The notes beneath the pieces are model-generated. The model did no database searches. It was not told the DNA's origin and saw only the letters and a program-made list of their open reading frames with translations. Below, piece after piece: positions 36,735 to 44,873 of a stretch of 64,000 nucleotides of DNA. Source of the DNA: Ensifer sp. Root278. Its GTDB lineage: Bacteria > Pseudomonadota > Alphaproteobacteria > Rhizobiales > Rhizobiaceae. How positions within the stretch are numbered: position 1 is the stretch's first letter; each line of letters starts with the position of its first letter. The stretch is taken from assembly GCF_001429285.1 (NCBI RefSeq), contig NZ_LMJJ01000023.1, positions 319,041 through 383,040 of the forward strand, read 5' to 3'. The translations under genes were made by a program, and so were the position numbers.

Positions 36735-37772
36735 TTACGCGATGGCGTCAATCCCGAGGGCAAGCAGCCGGTCCAGCTGCTCGATCTCGGATGTGTTGAG
36801 GACGACGCCTTCGGCCTCCGACTTGGCGCGCGCCGCGAAACGGCGCTGCGACGGCAGGCGGGCGCCCTGGCCGACGATCGCCTCGAACAGCACTTCGGCG
36901 CGGGCAAACGGATTACCGGGCCTTCCGGCTGCAAACTTCTCCGGCGAGAAGGCGACGATCAGTTCGCCGTGGAAGGGCGCAAGGGTCGTCGTGCCGAGAT
37001 AATCCAGCACTTCCGGGCTCGTGAGGTCGCCGATCATGATGCCGGCGAGAAGCTCCACCATCGTGCCGATCGCAGAGCCCTTATGGCCGCCGAAGGGCAG
37101 CATGGCGCCGGCAAGGGCTGCTTCCGGATCGGTCGTCGGGTTGCCCTCGGCGTCGATCGCCCAGCCCTCGGGTAGCGGTTTCCCCGCGCGGCGGTGCAGC
37201 TCGATCTCGCCGCGGGCAGCAACCGAGGTCGCAAAGTCGAAGACGTAGGGCGGCTGGTTTTCGCGCGGCCAGCCGAAGGCGAAGGGGTTGGTGCCGAGCA
37301 GCGGCTTGTTGCCGCCGGTCGGCGCAACCGTCGCATAGCTCGGGCACATGACGAGGCCCGCCAGCCCTTCGCCGGTCAAGCCTTCCACTTCGGGCCAAAG
37401 CGCCGAGAAATGGGTGCAATCATTGATGACCAGCGCGGCGATGCCCAAAGCACGGGCGCGTTCGGCGAGAACCGGCAGGCCGAGCTCGAAGGCCGGATTG
37501 GCGAAACCGCCCTTGGCATTGACCTTGACGATGGCCGAGCCTTCCTGCGCGTCGAGCTCGGGCACGGCATCTGCCTTCACCTTGCCGGCCTTGACAGTGC
37601 GCAGCGCCCCTTCGATGCGGTAGATGCCGTGCGATTTACAGGCGTCACGCTCGCCGGCGACGATCACGCGAGCAAGTGCGCCTGCCTGAACGCCGTTGAG
37701 CCCAGCCTTCAGGAAGATCGCCTCGACGCGCTCGAAAAGTGCTGAAATCGTCAGGGTATTGGTTTCGCTCAT
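36735..37772 (-). CDS. hypS: Malate/L-lactate dehydrogenase (Ldh2)-family oxidoreductase, probable pyrroline-2-carboxylate reductase
   Basis: ATG 37772 follows GGGAGAGAG and gives 345 residues. The Ldh2/MDH2 fold shows in ACKSHGIYRIEGAL (catalytic His in SHG), NAKGGFANPAF, NDCTHFSALWPEVE (family residues in CTHF), GTNPFAFGWPRE, FDFATSVAARGEI and LPFGGHKGSAIGTMVELLAG. Relatives reduce cyclic imines such as pyrroline-2-carboxylate or piperideine-2-carboxylate with NAD(P)H. Beside the aconitase X at 44870, which in related organisms makes pyrroline-2-carboxylate from cis-3-hydroxyproline, this reductase would give L-proline. Divergent from the dehydrogenase at 37928 across a shared operator. The name follows the S. 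meliloti cluster. Confidence 0.8.
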   Translation of the reverse strand: MSETNTLTISALFERVEAIFLKAGLNGVQAGALARVIVAGERDACKSHGIYRIEGALRTVKAGKVKADAVPELDAQEGSAIVKVNAKGGFANPAFELGLPVLAERARALGIAALVINDCTHFSALWPEVEGLTGEGLAGLVMCPSYATVAPTGGNKPLLGTNPFAFGWPRENQPPYVFDFATSVAARGEIELHRRAGKPLPEGWAIDAEGNPTTDPEAALAGAMLPFGGHKGSAIGTMVELLAGIMIGDLTSPEVLDYLGTTTLAPFHGELIVAFSPEKFAAGRPGNPFARAEVLFEAIVGQGARLPSQRRFAARAKSEAEGVVLNTSEIEQLDRLLALGIDAIA

Positions 37773-37840
37773 CTCTCTCCCTCTCAAATGCTGCGCCTGA
37801 TCCGGATGAGCCAGTCAGGCGATTGATGTTCTGCATACAT

Positions 37841-37852
37841 ATAGTATACAAA
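37841..37852. promoter_or_regulatory. Operator-like palindrome in the divergent hypS/hypH region
   Basis: On the minus strand the site reads TTTGTATACTAT and continues into ATGTAT; the site at 39586-39603 reads TTTGTATACTAATTGTAT. The two therefore agree over nearly 18 bp. It lies 68 bp before the reductase start and 75 bp before the dehydrogenase start, so it could control both. Confidence 0.72.
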
Positions 37853-37927
37853 GATCCGACAAGTGCAATTCAGCCATGATCCCTCTGCCACAAAAGGCAA
37901 TCCGGGATCGAGAGAAAGGATCGCCAG

Positions 37928-39445
37928 ATGGCCTTCACCCCCAAAGGAAAACACCTTGTCGCCGGCGAATGGCTCGACGGCGCGGGCACCTTCGCATCCG
38001 CACCCGCTCACGGACCGGTCCATCAGTTTGCCACCGGCACCGTTGACCTGGTCAACCGTGCGGCTGAAGCCGCGGAAGAAGCATTCCTGAGCTACGGTTA
38101 TTCGACCCGCGCCGAGCGCGCCGCCTTCCTGCGCGCGATCGCCGACGAGATCGAGGCGCGTGCCGAGGCGATCACCGAGATCGGCGCCCAAGAAACCGGC
38201 CTGCCGGAAGCCCGCCTGCAGGGCGAACGCGGCCGCACCACCGGCCAGCTCCGCCTGTTCGCGGACCACATCGAGAAGGGCGAGTATCTCGACCGCCGCT
38301 TCGATGCCGCACTGCCCGAGCGCCAGCCGGCGCCGCGTCCGGAGATCCGCCTCATCCAGCGGCCGATCGGCCCGGTCGCCGTCTTCGGCGCCTCGAACTT
38401 CCCGCTCGCCTTCTCGACCGCCGGCGGCGACACGGCCGCCGCACTTGCCGCCGGTTGCCCCGTGGTCGTCAAGGGCCACTCGGCCCATCCCGGAACCGGC
38501 GAAATCGTCGCGCAGGCTGTTGAAGCCGCGATCCGCAAGACGGGCGTGCATCCGGGCGTATTCTCGCTCATCCAAGGCGGTAACCGACAGGTCGGCGAAG
38601 CGCTGGTGCAGCATCCGCTGATCAAGGCCGTCGGCTTCACCGGTTCGCTCGCCGGTGGCCGTGCGCTCTTCAATCTTTGCGCCGCGCGCCCGGAACCAAT
38701 CCCGTTCTTCGGTGAGCTCGGTTCGGTCAACCCGATGTTCCTGCTGCCGGAAGCACTCAAGGCGCGCGCCGAAGGCCTTGGCCAGGGCTGGGCCGGCTCG
38801 CTGACCATGGGCGCCGGCCAGTTCTGCACCAATCCCGGCATCGCCGTCGTTGTTGAAGGCGCTGACGCCGATCGCTTCACCGCCGCCGCCGTCGAAGCGC
38901 TCGGCAAGGTGGCGCCGCAGACGATGCTGACCGACGGCATCGCCAAGGCTTACCACGACGGCAAGGCGCACTTCGAAAGCCGCAATACCGTCAAGCCACT
39001 GCTCGTGACCGAATCCTCAGGCCGCTCGGTCTCGCCGAACCTGTTCGAAACGACCGGCGACCAGTTCCTCGCCGACCATGCGCTCGGCGAAGAAGTCTTC
39101 GGTCCGCTCGGCCTCGTCGTCCGCGTCGGTTCGACCGGCGAGATGGAACAGCTTGCCCGTGGATTCCAGGGGCAACTGACCACGACGATCCACATGGATA
39201 CGGCCGACCTCGAAACCGCCCGTCGTCTGCGCCCGATCCTCGAGCGCAAGGCCGGCCGCGTGCTCGTCAATGGTTTCCCGACCGGCGTCGAGGTGGTCGA
39301 TTCCATGGTCCACGGCGGACCTTATCCGGCCTCGACCAACTTCGGCGCGACCAGCGTCGGCACCCTGTCGATCCGCCGCTTCCTGCGGCCGGTCGCCTAC
39401 CAGAACATGCCGGAAGCCCTGCTGCCCGAGGATTTCCAGGGCTAA
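37928..39445 (+). CDS. hypH: 2-oxoglutarate semialdehyde (2,5-dioxovalerate) dehydrogenase
   Basis: This 505-residue aldehyde dehydrogenase has the cofactor segment PIGPVAVFGASNFPLAFSTAGGDTAAALAAGCPVVVKGHSAHPGTGE, general base Glu263 (FFGELGSVNP) and nucleophile Cys300 (GAGQFCTNPG). The FGASNFP and KGHSAHPGT forms are characteristic of the 2,5-dioxovalerate dehydrogenase subgroup. It oxidises the semialdehyde from HypD to 2-oxoglutarate with NAD(P)+, the last step into the TCA cycle. Transcription runs opposite to hypS. Confidence 0.9.
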   Translation: MAFTPKGKHLVAGEWLDGAGTFASAPAHGPVHQFATGTVDLVNRAAEAAEEAFLSYGYSTRAERAAFLRAIADEIEARAEAITEIGAQETGLPEARLQGERGRTTGQLRLFADHIEKGEYLDRRFDAALPERQPAPRPEIRLIQRPIGPVAVFGASNFPLAFSTAGGDTAAALAAGCPVVVKGHSAHPGTGEIVAQAVEAAIRKTGVHPGVFSLIQGGNRQVGEALVQHPLIKAVGFTGSLAGGRALFNLCAARPEPIPFFGELGSVNPMFLLPEALKARAEGLGQGWAGSLTMGAGQFCTNPGIAVVVEGADADRFTAAAVEALGKVAPQTMLTDGIAKAYHDGKAHFESRNTVKPLLVTESSGRSVSPNLFETTGDQFLADHALGEEVFGPLGLVVRVGSTGEMEQLARGFQGQLTTTIHMDTADLETARRLRPILERKAGRVLVNGFPTGVEVVDSMVHGGPYPASTNFGATSVGTLSIRRFLRPVAYQNMPEALLPEDFQG

Positions 39446-39518
39446 AACGGAAGAGGAAATGGGTGGGCGGCTTGCCGCCCGCAGTCCGCTCTCACGTATG
39501 AGACACGACAGATCGCTG

Positions 39519-39558
39519 CGCAGACATCCCATTTGGCGAAACAAATGGGATGTCTGCG
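39519..39558. terminator. Strong 16-bp hairpin after the dehydrogenase gene
   Basis: Perfect arms 39519-39534 and 39543-39558 (core CAGACATCCCATTT) enclose an 8-base loop. No T-tract follows; the spacing and strength suggest transcription termination or mRNA 3'-end protection between hypH and the transporter operator. Confidence 0.65.
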
Positions 39559-39585
39559 TGCGTTCTGCGTTATGATGATATACTT

Positions 39586-39603
39586 TTTGTATACTAATTG
39601 TAT
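39586..39603. promoter_or_regulatory. Operator-like palindrome before the transporter operon
   Basis: TTTGTATACTAATTGTAT (39586-39603) matches the site at 37841-37852 and shares TTGT..AC with the two GntR-proximal sites. It lies in an AT-rich stretch 78 bp before the binding-protein gene, where a promoter should be. Confidence 0.72.
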
Positions 39604-39680
39604 TTTTCTATTGATTTACGCTCTCTAAAACGGAATAGTGCCCCAGCCGTCAAACGGCACTCATTTCAGGGAGAGAGATA

Positions 39681-40487
39681 ATGAAGACTTCGGTGCTTGC
39701 GCTCGGCCTCGTTGCGGCCGCTGCTCTGACCAGCCAGGCCCATGCCGACAAGCTGGATGACGTCATCGGCTCGGGAACGCTGCGTTGCGCGGTCGTGCTC
39801 GACTTCCCGCCGATGGGTTCTCGCGACGAGAACAACAATCCGATCGGTTTTGACGTCGACTACTGCAATGACCTCGCCAAGGCCCTCGGCGTCACCGCCG
39901 AAATCGTCGAAACCCCGTTCCCGGAGCGTATTCCTGCTCTGATGTCGGGCCGTGTCGACGTCGGCGTTGCCTCGACCTCGGACACGCTTGAGCGCGCCAA
40001 GACCGTCGGCATGACGATCCCCTACTTCGCCTTCGAAATGGCCGTGACCGCCAATGAAAAGTCGGGCGTCAAGTCCTTCGAAGACATGAAGGGCAAGGTC
40101 GTCGGCGCCACCGCCGGTACCTTCGAAGCCATCGCGCTTGAAAAACAGGTCAAGGAATGGGGCGCCGGCGAGTTCCGTCCGTACCAGACCCAGGCCGACG
40201 TCTTCCTCGCTCTGAGCCAGGGCCAGATCGACGCCACGGTTTCGACCTCGACCGTTGCGCAGGCCAACGTGAAGACCGGCAAGTTCCCGGGCATCGCCGT
40301 TGTCGGCAAGGCTCCGTTCGACACCGACTACGTCGCGCTCTTCACCAACCGCGAAGAATACGGCTTCGTCAACTTCCTCAACCTTTTCATCAACCAGCAG
40401 GTCCGCACCGGCCGCTACGCTGAGCTCTATGAAAAGTGGGTCGGCGGCGAACTGCCAGACCTTACGGCAAAGGGCGTTTACCGCTAA
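39681..40487 (+). CDS. hypM: Amino-acid ABC transporter periplasmic binding protein (hydroxyproline)
   Basis: This 268-residue SBP_bac_3 protein has a signal peptide (MKTSVLALGLVAAAALTSQAHA) and the family core: GTLRCAVVLDFPPMGSRDENNNPIGFDVDYCNDLAKALG, ALMSGRVDVGVASTSDTLERAKTVGMTIPYF and GKVVGATAGTFEAIALEKQV. The Asp in FDVDYC is the usual ligand for the amino group. It heads an operon of transporter and catabolic genes. Hydroxyproline as substrate is inferred from the neighbours; S. meliloti imports it through HypMNPQ, and the letter assigned here is by gene order. Confidence 0.85.
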   Translation: MKTSVLALGLVAAAALTSQAHADKLDDVIGSGTLRCAVVLDFPPMGSRDENNNPIGFDVDYCNDLAKALGVTAEIVETPFPERIPALMSGRVDVGVASTSDTLERAKTVGMTIPYFAFEMAVTANEKSGVKSFEDMKGKVVGATAGTFEAIALEKQVKEWGAGEFRPYQTQADVFLALSQGQIDATVSTSTVAQANVKTGKFPGIAVVGKAPFDTDYVALFTNREEYGFVNFLNLFINQQVRTGRYAELYEKWVGGELPDLTAKGVYR

Positions 40488-40502
40488 TCTGCCGTCCATC
40501 TG

Positions 40503-40529
40503 GCGGCGCGAAGTGTAGCTTCGCGCCGC
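40503..40529 (+). promoter_or_regulatory. Stem-loop after the binding-protein gene
   Basis: GCGGCGCGAAG and CTTCGCGCCGC (40503-40513, 40519-40529) form a perfect 11-bp stem with a TGTAG loop, in the 71-bp gap before the first permease. No T-tract is present. It probably limits read-through or protects the binding-protein message. Confidence 0.65.
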
Positions 40530-40558
40530 TATTCGTTTCCGAAGAGGCGAGACGAAAC

Positions 40559-41224
40559 ATGTTCAGTTATACCTTCCATTGGAACCAGGCGCTGAAAGCC
40601 CTGCCGCAGATGCTCGATGGAGCGCTGGTCACCTTGCAGGTGGCTCTGCTCTCGATGGTCATCGGCCTGGCACTGGCGCTGGCGCTGACGGCCTGCCGCC
40701 TGTCCGGCAATCGCATTCTCGGCGGTTTTGCCACCGCTTGGGTCGAAATCGCCCGTAACACGCCGGCGCTGTTCCAGATCTACATGGCCCATTTCGGCCT
40801 CGGCAATTTCGGCATCCACTTGAGCCCCTATACGGCGCTGCTCGCCGGGATCGCCTTCAACAACGCCGGCTATCTCGCGGAAAACTTCCGCGGCGCCCTC
40901 AAGGCCATTCCCGACACCCAGACGCGCGCCGGCCGCTCGCTCGGCATGACGCCGGTGCAGGCCTTCCGCTACATCGTGCTGCCGCAGATGCTGCGCATCG
41001 CCTTCCTCCCCGTTACCAACCAGATGGTCTGGGCAATCCTGATGACCTCGCTCGGAGTTACCGTCGGCATGAACACCGACCTTGCGGGCATCACCCAGGA
41101 ACTGAACGCCCGCTCGTTCCGCACCTTCGAATTCTTCGCGATCGCCGCAGTGATCTACTACCTGATCGCCAAGGCCGTGACGCTGGCAGCCCGTCTGCTC
41201 GCCGCGCGCATGTTCCGCTACTAA
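40559..41224 (+). CDS. Amino-acid ABC transporter permease
   Basis: ATG 40559 gives 221 residues. The HisM/GlnP-type fold includes LPQMLDGALVTLQVALLSMVIGLALALALTACRLS and WVEIARNTPALFQIYMAHFGL, which has the RNTP-type motif. The EAA loop is NFRGALKAIPDTQTRAGRSLGMTPVQAFRYIVLPQMLRI. It pairs with the permease at 41238 and probably corresponds to a HypN/HypP subunit. Confidence 0.88.
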   Translation: MFSYTFHWNQALKALPQMLDGALVTLQVALLSMVIGLALALALTACRLSGNRILGGFATAWVEIARNTPALFQIYMAHFGLGNFGIHLSPYTALLAGIAFNNAGYLAENFRGALKAIPDTQTRAGRSLGMTPVQAFRYIVLPQMLRIAFLPVTNQMVWAILMTSLGVTVGMNTDLAGITQELNARSFRTFEFFAIAAVIYYLIAKAVTLAARLLAARMFRY

Positions 41225-41237
41225 GGAGAGGTGAGAG

Positions 41238-41888
41238 ATGTTCAATACCGCCCTCACCCTTGCTGATCTCGGCTTCCTGCTGCAAGGCGCCCTGATGACG
41301 CTTGCGGTCACCGCCGTCTCGGTCACCGCCGGCACCGTCCTCGGCATCATCTTCGGCGTCGTGCGCAACCAGGTCGGCCCCTACTGGGCCGCACCGCTCA
41401 CCTTCGTGCTCGACATCTTCCGCTCGGTGCCGCTCCTGATCCAGCTGGTGCTTGCCAACGCCTTCCAGGCGATCGCCAAGCTCGGCTGGGCGCCGTTCAC
41501 GACGTCCTGCGTGGTGCTGTCGCTCTACACGGCCGCCTACTGCACGGAGATCGTGCGCGGCGGCATCTCCTCCGTGCCGCCGACGACGCGCCGCGCTGCC
41601 CGCTCGCTCGGCATGACCTGGTGGCAGGACATGCGCTACATCGTGGCGCCGCTTGCGACCCGTGTTTCGCTGCCGTCCTGGATCGGCCTGACGCTCGGTG
41701 TCATGAAGGACTCCGCACTCGTTCTCTGGCTTGGCCTGATCGAGCTGCTGCGCGCCTCGCAGGTGCTCGTCACCCGTCTGCAGGAGCCGCTGCTGATCCT
41801 TCTGATCTGCGGCGCCATCTACTTCCTCATCAGCTTCCCAATCGCCCGGCTCGGCGGTTACCTTGAAAAACGGTGGTCCAATGATTGA
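41238..41888 (+). CDS. Amino-acid ABC transporter permease
   Basis: This 216-residue HisM-type permease has LLQGALMTLAVTAVSVTAGTVLGIIFGVVRNQVG, FRSVPLLIQLVLANAF and the EAA loop RGGISSVPPTTRRAARSLGMTWWQDMRYIVAPLA. It begins 13 bases after the first permease, and its last eight bases overlap the ATPase start, so it is tightly coupled. Confidence 0.88.
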   Translation: MFNTALTLADLGFLLQGALMTLAVTAVSVTAGTVLGIIFGVVRNQVGPYWAAPLTFVLDIFRSVPLLIQLVLANAFQAIAKLGWAPFTTSCVVLSLYTAAYCTEIVRGGISSVPPTTRRAARSLGMTWWQDMRYIVAPLATRVSLPSWIGLTLGVMKDSALVLWLGLIELLRASQVLVTRLQEPLLILLICGAIYFLISFPIARLGGYLEKRWSND

Positions 41889-42603
41889 GATCCAGAACGT
41901 TCGCAAATCCTTCGGCTCGCTGGAGGTTCTCAAAGGCATCGACCTCACCGTCAACAAGGGCGAGGTGCTGACCATCATTGGCGGCTCCGGTTCCGGCAAA
42001 TCGACGCTGCTGACCTGCATCAACGGTCTCGAGCCGATCGATGCCGGCCGCATCCTCGTCGACGGCACCGAGGTCCACGCGAAATCAACAAACCTCAACA
42101 AGCTGCGCAGCAAGCTCGGCATCGTCTTCCAGCAGTTCAATGCTTTCCCGCACCTGACCGTACTTGAAAACGTCATGCTGGCGCCGCGCAAGGTGCTCGG
42201 CCTCTCCAAGGAAAAGGCTGAGGAGAACGCCGTCAAGCAGCTCACGCACGTTGGCCTCGGCGAGAAGCTCGGCGTCTATCCCACCCGCATGTCGGGCGGC
42301 CAGCAGCAGCGCATGGCGATCGCCCGCGCGCTTGCCATGTCGCCGGAATACATGCTGTTTGACGAAGTGACCTCGGCACTCGACCCGCAGCTCGTCGGCG
42401 AAGTGCTCGACACGCTGCGCATGCTTGCGTCCGAAGGCATGACGATGATCTGCGTCACACACGAAATGAAGTTTGCCCGCGAAGTTTCCGACCGCGTCGC
42501 CTTCTTCCACAAGGGCGTGATGGCGGAAATCGCAGCACCCGAGGCGCTCTTCGGCGCGCCGAAGGACCCGGAACTCCAGAAGTTCCTGGCAGCGACGCAC
42601 TGA
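41881..42603 (+). CDS. Amino-acid ABC transporter ATPase
   Basis: ATG 41881 gives 240 residues; an in-frame ATG six codons earlier lies deeper in the permease gene. Motifs: IGGSGSGKSTLLTC (Walker A), FQQFNAFPHLTVLENVML (Q-loop), MSGGQQQRMAIARAL (signature), MLFDEVTSALDPQLV (Walker B) and ICVTHEMKFAREVSDRV (switch His). This is the polar amino-acid uptake type. It provides energy for the hydroxyproline importer and is followed eight bases later by the oxidoreductase gene. Confidence 0.92.
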   Translation: MIEIQNVRKSFGSLEVLKGIDLTVNKGEVLTIIGGSGSGKSTLLTCINGLEPIDAGRILVDGTEVHAKSTNLNKLRSKLGIVFQQFNAFPHLTVLENVMLAPRKVLGLSKEKAEENAVKQLTHVGLGEKLGVYPTRMSGGQQQRMAIARALAMSPEYMLFDEVTSALDPQLVGEVLDTLRMLASEGMTMICVTHEMKFAREVSDRVAFFHKGVMAEIAAPEALFGAPKDPELQKFLAATH

Positions 42604-42610
42604 GCCGATC

Positions 42611-43858
42611 ATGAAGGATGCAGCTCAGCCTGACGTCATCGTCATCGGCGCCGGCGTCGTCGGCCTTTCCGCGGCGATCGCCGCCCAGGCACGGGGACTT
42701 TCCGTTACCGTGCTCGACCGGGAAGGCCCGGCCGCAGGTGCCTCTGCCGGCAATGCCGGGGCCTTCGCCTTTACCGACATCCTGCCGCTCGCCTCTCCCG
42801 GCATCCTCAAAAAGGCGCCGAAGTGGCTGCTCGACCCGCTTGGGCCCTTGAGCGTCCCGCCGGCCTACGCGGTGCAGATCGCCCCGTGGATGTTCCGCTT
42901 CTGGCGCGCCTGCTCGCCGGGCCGCGTTGCGCATTCGACGACGGCGCAGACCGCGATCATGGACCTGTCCAAGGCGGAGCTAGAACCCTTCCTCACCGCA
43001 ACCGGCACCCTGCCGATGCTGCGCAAGGAAGGCAATCTCCAGGTCTATGAAAGCGAAGCCGAACTGAAGGCGTCGCTTCCCGGCTGGAAGGCGCGGTCCG
43101 AGCACGGCATCGAATTCCGCCATATGGGTGCGGCCGAAATGGCCGAGATCCAGCCCGGTCTCGCGCCGCGCTTTACTCATGGCACCTTCACGCCCGGCTG
43201 GTACTCGATCGCCGATCCGAAGCTCTATACCCTCGCGCTCGCGGACCATTTCCGCGCGAAGGGCGGCATCATCGAACGCGCCGAGGTTACGGCATTGCGG
43301 CCGGTCGAGGGTGGCGTGGAACTGACGTCCAACGGCAAGACACGGCGTGCAGACCAGGTTGTGCTATCCGCCGGCGCCTTCTCGCATCAGATCGCCCGGA
43401 CGCTCGGCGAACGTATCCCGCTCGAAACCGAGCGCGGATACAACACCACGCTGCCGCAGGACGCCTTTGACCTGCGCACCCAGGTCACCTTCGGCGGCCA
43501 CGGCTTTGTCGTCACGCGGCTTTCGACCGGCATCCGGGTCGGCGGCGCCGTCGAACTCGGCGGCCTCAAGCTGCCGCCGAATTTCCGCCGCTCGGAAGCG
43601 ATGCTGAAGAAGGCGCAGAAATTCCTGCCCGGCTTCAAAAGCGAAGGCGGCGTGCAGTGGATGGGCTTCCGCCCGTCACTGCCCGACAGCCTGCCGGCGA
43701 TCGGCCGCGCCCGTGCCACGGGGCGCGTGATCTACGCCTTCGGCCACGGCCATCTCGGCCTGACGCAATCGGCCGGCACCGCGCGTCTCGTCGCCGAACT
43801 CCTGACCGGCCAACGGCCGGCAATCGACATCCAATCCTTCTCGGCGCAACGTTTCTGA
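42611..43858 (+). CDS. hypO: FAD-dependent D-hydroxyproline dehydrogenase/oxidase (DadA family)
   Basis: The 415-residue protein begins DVIVIGAGVVGLSAAIAAQARGLSVTVLDRE, a complete FAD-binding GxGxxG with terminal Glu. It continues with GASAGNAGAFAFTDILPLASPG and ends with IYAFGHGHLGLTQSAGTARLVAELLTG, the DAO/DadA C-terminal FAD loop. In this pathway it oxidises cis-4-hydroxy-D-proline to pyrroline-4-hydroxy-2-carboxylate, probably passing electrons to the respiratory chain. It lies between the transporter ATPase and the epimerase, which would supply its substrate. Confidence 0.87.
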   Translation: MKDAAQPDVIVIGAGVVGLSAAIAAQARGLSVTVLDREGPAAGASAGNAGAFAFTDILPLASPGILKKAPKWLLDPLGPLSVPPAYAVQIAPWMFRFWRACSPGRVAHSTTAQTAIMDLSKAELEPFLTATGTLPMLRKEGNLQVYESEAELKASLPGWKARSEHGIEFRHMGAAEMAEIQPGLAPRFTHGTFTPGWYSIADPKLYTLALADHFRAKGGIIERAEVTALRPVEGGVELTSNGKTRRADQVVLSAGAFSHQIARTLGERIPLETERGYNTTLPQDAFDLRTQVTFGGHGFVVTRLSTGIRVGGAVELGGLKLPPNFRRSEAMLKKAQKFLPGFKSEGGVQWMGFRPSLPDSLPAIGRARATGRVIYAFGHGHLGLTQSAGTARLVAELLTGQRPAIDIQSFSAQRF

Positions 43859-43871
43859 TAGGGCTTCGACC

Positions 43872-44873
43872 ATGGCCAACCATACCTTCTCCTGCATCGA
43901 CGGACACACCTGCGGCAACCCGGTCCGGCTCGTTTCCGGCGGCGGGCCGCGGCTCGAAGGGGCCAACATGCTGGAGAAGCGGGCCCACTTTCTGCGCGAG
44001 TTCGACTGGATCCGCACCGGCCTGATGTTCGAGCCGCGCGGCCACGACATGATGTCCGGCTCGATCCTCTATCCGCCGACGCGGCCCGACTGCGACGTCG
44101 CGGTGCTCTTCATCGAGACCTCCGGCTGCCTGCCGATGTGCGGCCACGGCACGATCGGCACCATCACCATGGCGATCGAGAACGGGCTGATCACCCCGCG
44201 TGAACCGGGCAAGCTGTCGATCGACGCGCCGGCCGGCAAGGTGGACATCACCTATCGCCAGGAAGGCCGCTTCGTCGAGGAAGTGCGCCTCACCAACGTG
44301 CCGGGCTTCCTCTATGCCGAGGGCCTGACGGCTGAGGTCGAGGGCCTCGGCGAGATCGTCGTCGACGTCGCCTATGGCGGCAACTTCTACGCCATCGTCG
44401 AGCCGCAGAAGAACTTCCGCGACATGGCCGATCATACCGCCGGCGAGCTCGTCGGCTGGAGTCCGAAGCTGCGCGCAGCCCTCAACGCCAAGTACGAGTT
44501 CGTCCATCCGGAACACCCCGAGATCCAGGGCCTCAGCCACATCCAGTGGACCGGCAAGCCAACCCAGCCCGAGGCGCATGCGCGCAACGCCGTGTTCTAC
44601 GGCGAAAAGGCGATCGACCGATCGCCCTGCGGCACCGGCACCTCGGCGCGCATGGCGCAGCTTGCCGCCAAGGGCAAGCTGAAGGTCGGTGACGAGTTCG
44701 TGCATGAATCGATCATCGGGTCGCTGTTCAAGGGCCGCGTCGAGGCGGCGACCAAGGTTGCCGACCGCGACGCCATCATCCCTTCGATCGCCGGCTGGGC
44801 CCGCATGACCGGCATCAACACGATCTTCATCGATGACCGCGACCCCTTCGCCCATGGATTTGTCGTAAAATGA
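43872..44873 (+). CDS. hypRE: 4-hydroxyproline 2-epimerase (proline racemase family)
   Basis: The 333-residue proline-racemase-fold enzyme has both catalytic cysteines: Cys90 in [11 protein letters not shown] and Cys253 in [13 protein letters not shown]. The Cys/Cys pair separates true epimerases from trans-3-hydroxyproline dehydratases, which carry Thr at the second site. It interconverts trans-4-hydroxy-L-proline and cis-4-hydroxy-D-proline, the first catabolic step. Its stop overlaps the aconitase X start (ATGA). Confidence 0.9.
   Translation: MANHTFSCIDGHTCGNPVRLVSGGGPRLEGANMLEKRAHFLREFDWIRTGLMFEPRGHDMMSGSILYPPTRPDCDVAVLFIETSGCLPMCGHGTIGTITMAIENGLITPREPGKLSIDAPAGKVDITYRQEGRFVEEVRLTNVPGFLYAEGLTAEVEGLGEIVVDVAYGGNFYAIVEPQKNFRDMADHTAGELVGWSPKLRAALNAKYEFVHPEHPEIQGLSHIQWTGKPTQPEAHARNAVFYGEKAIDRSPCGTGTSARMAQLAAKGKLKVGDEFVHESIIGSLFKGRVEAATKVADRDAIIPSIAGWARMTGINTIFIDDRDPFAHGFVVK

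Noticed and set aside
43872-44873. trans-3-hydroxyproline dehydratase
   Set aside because: Those enzymes have Thr in place of the second catalytic Cys; here both Cys90 and Cys253 are present.
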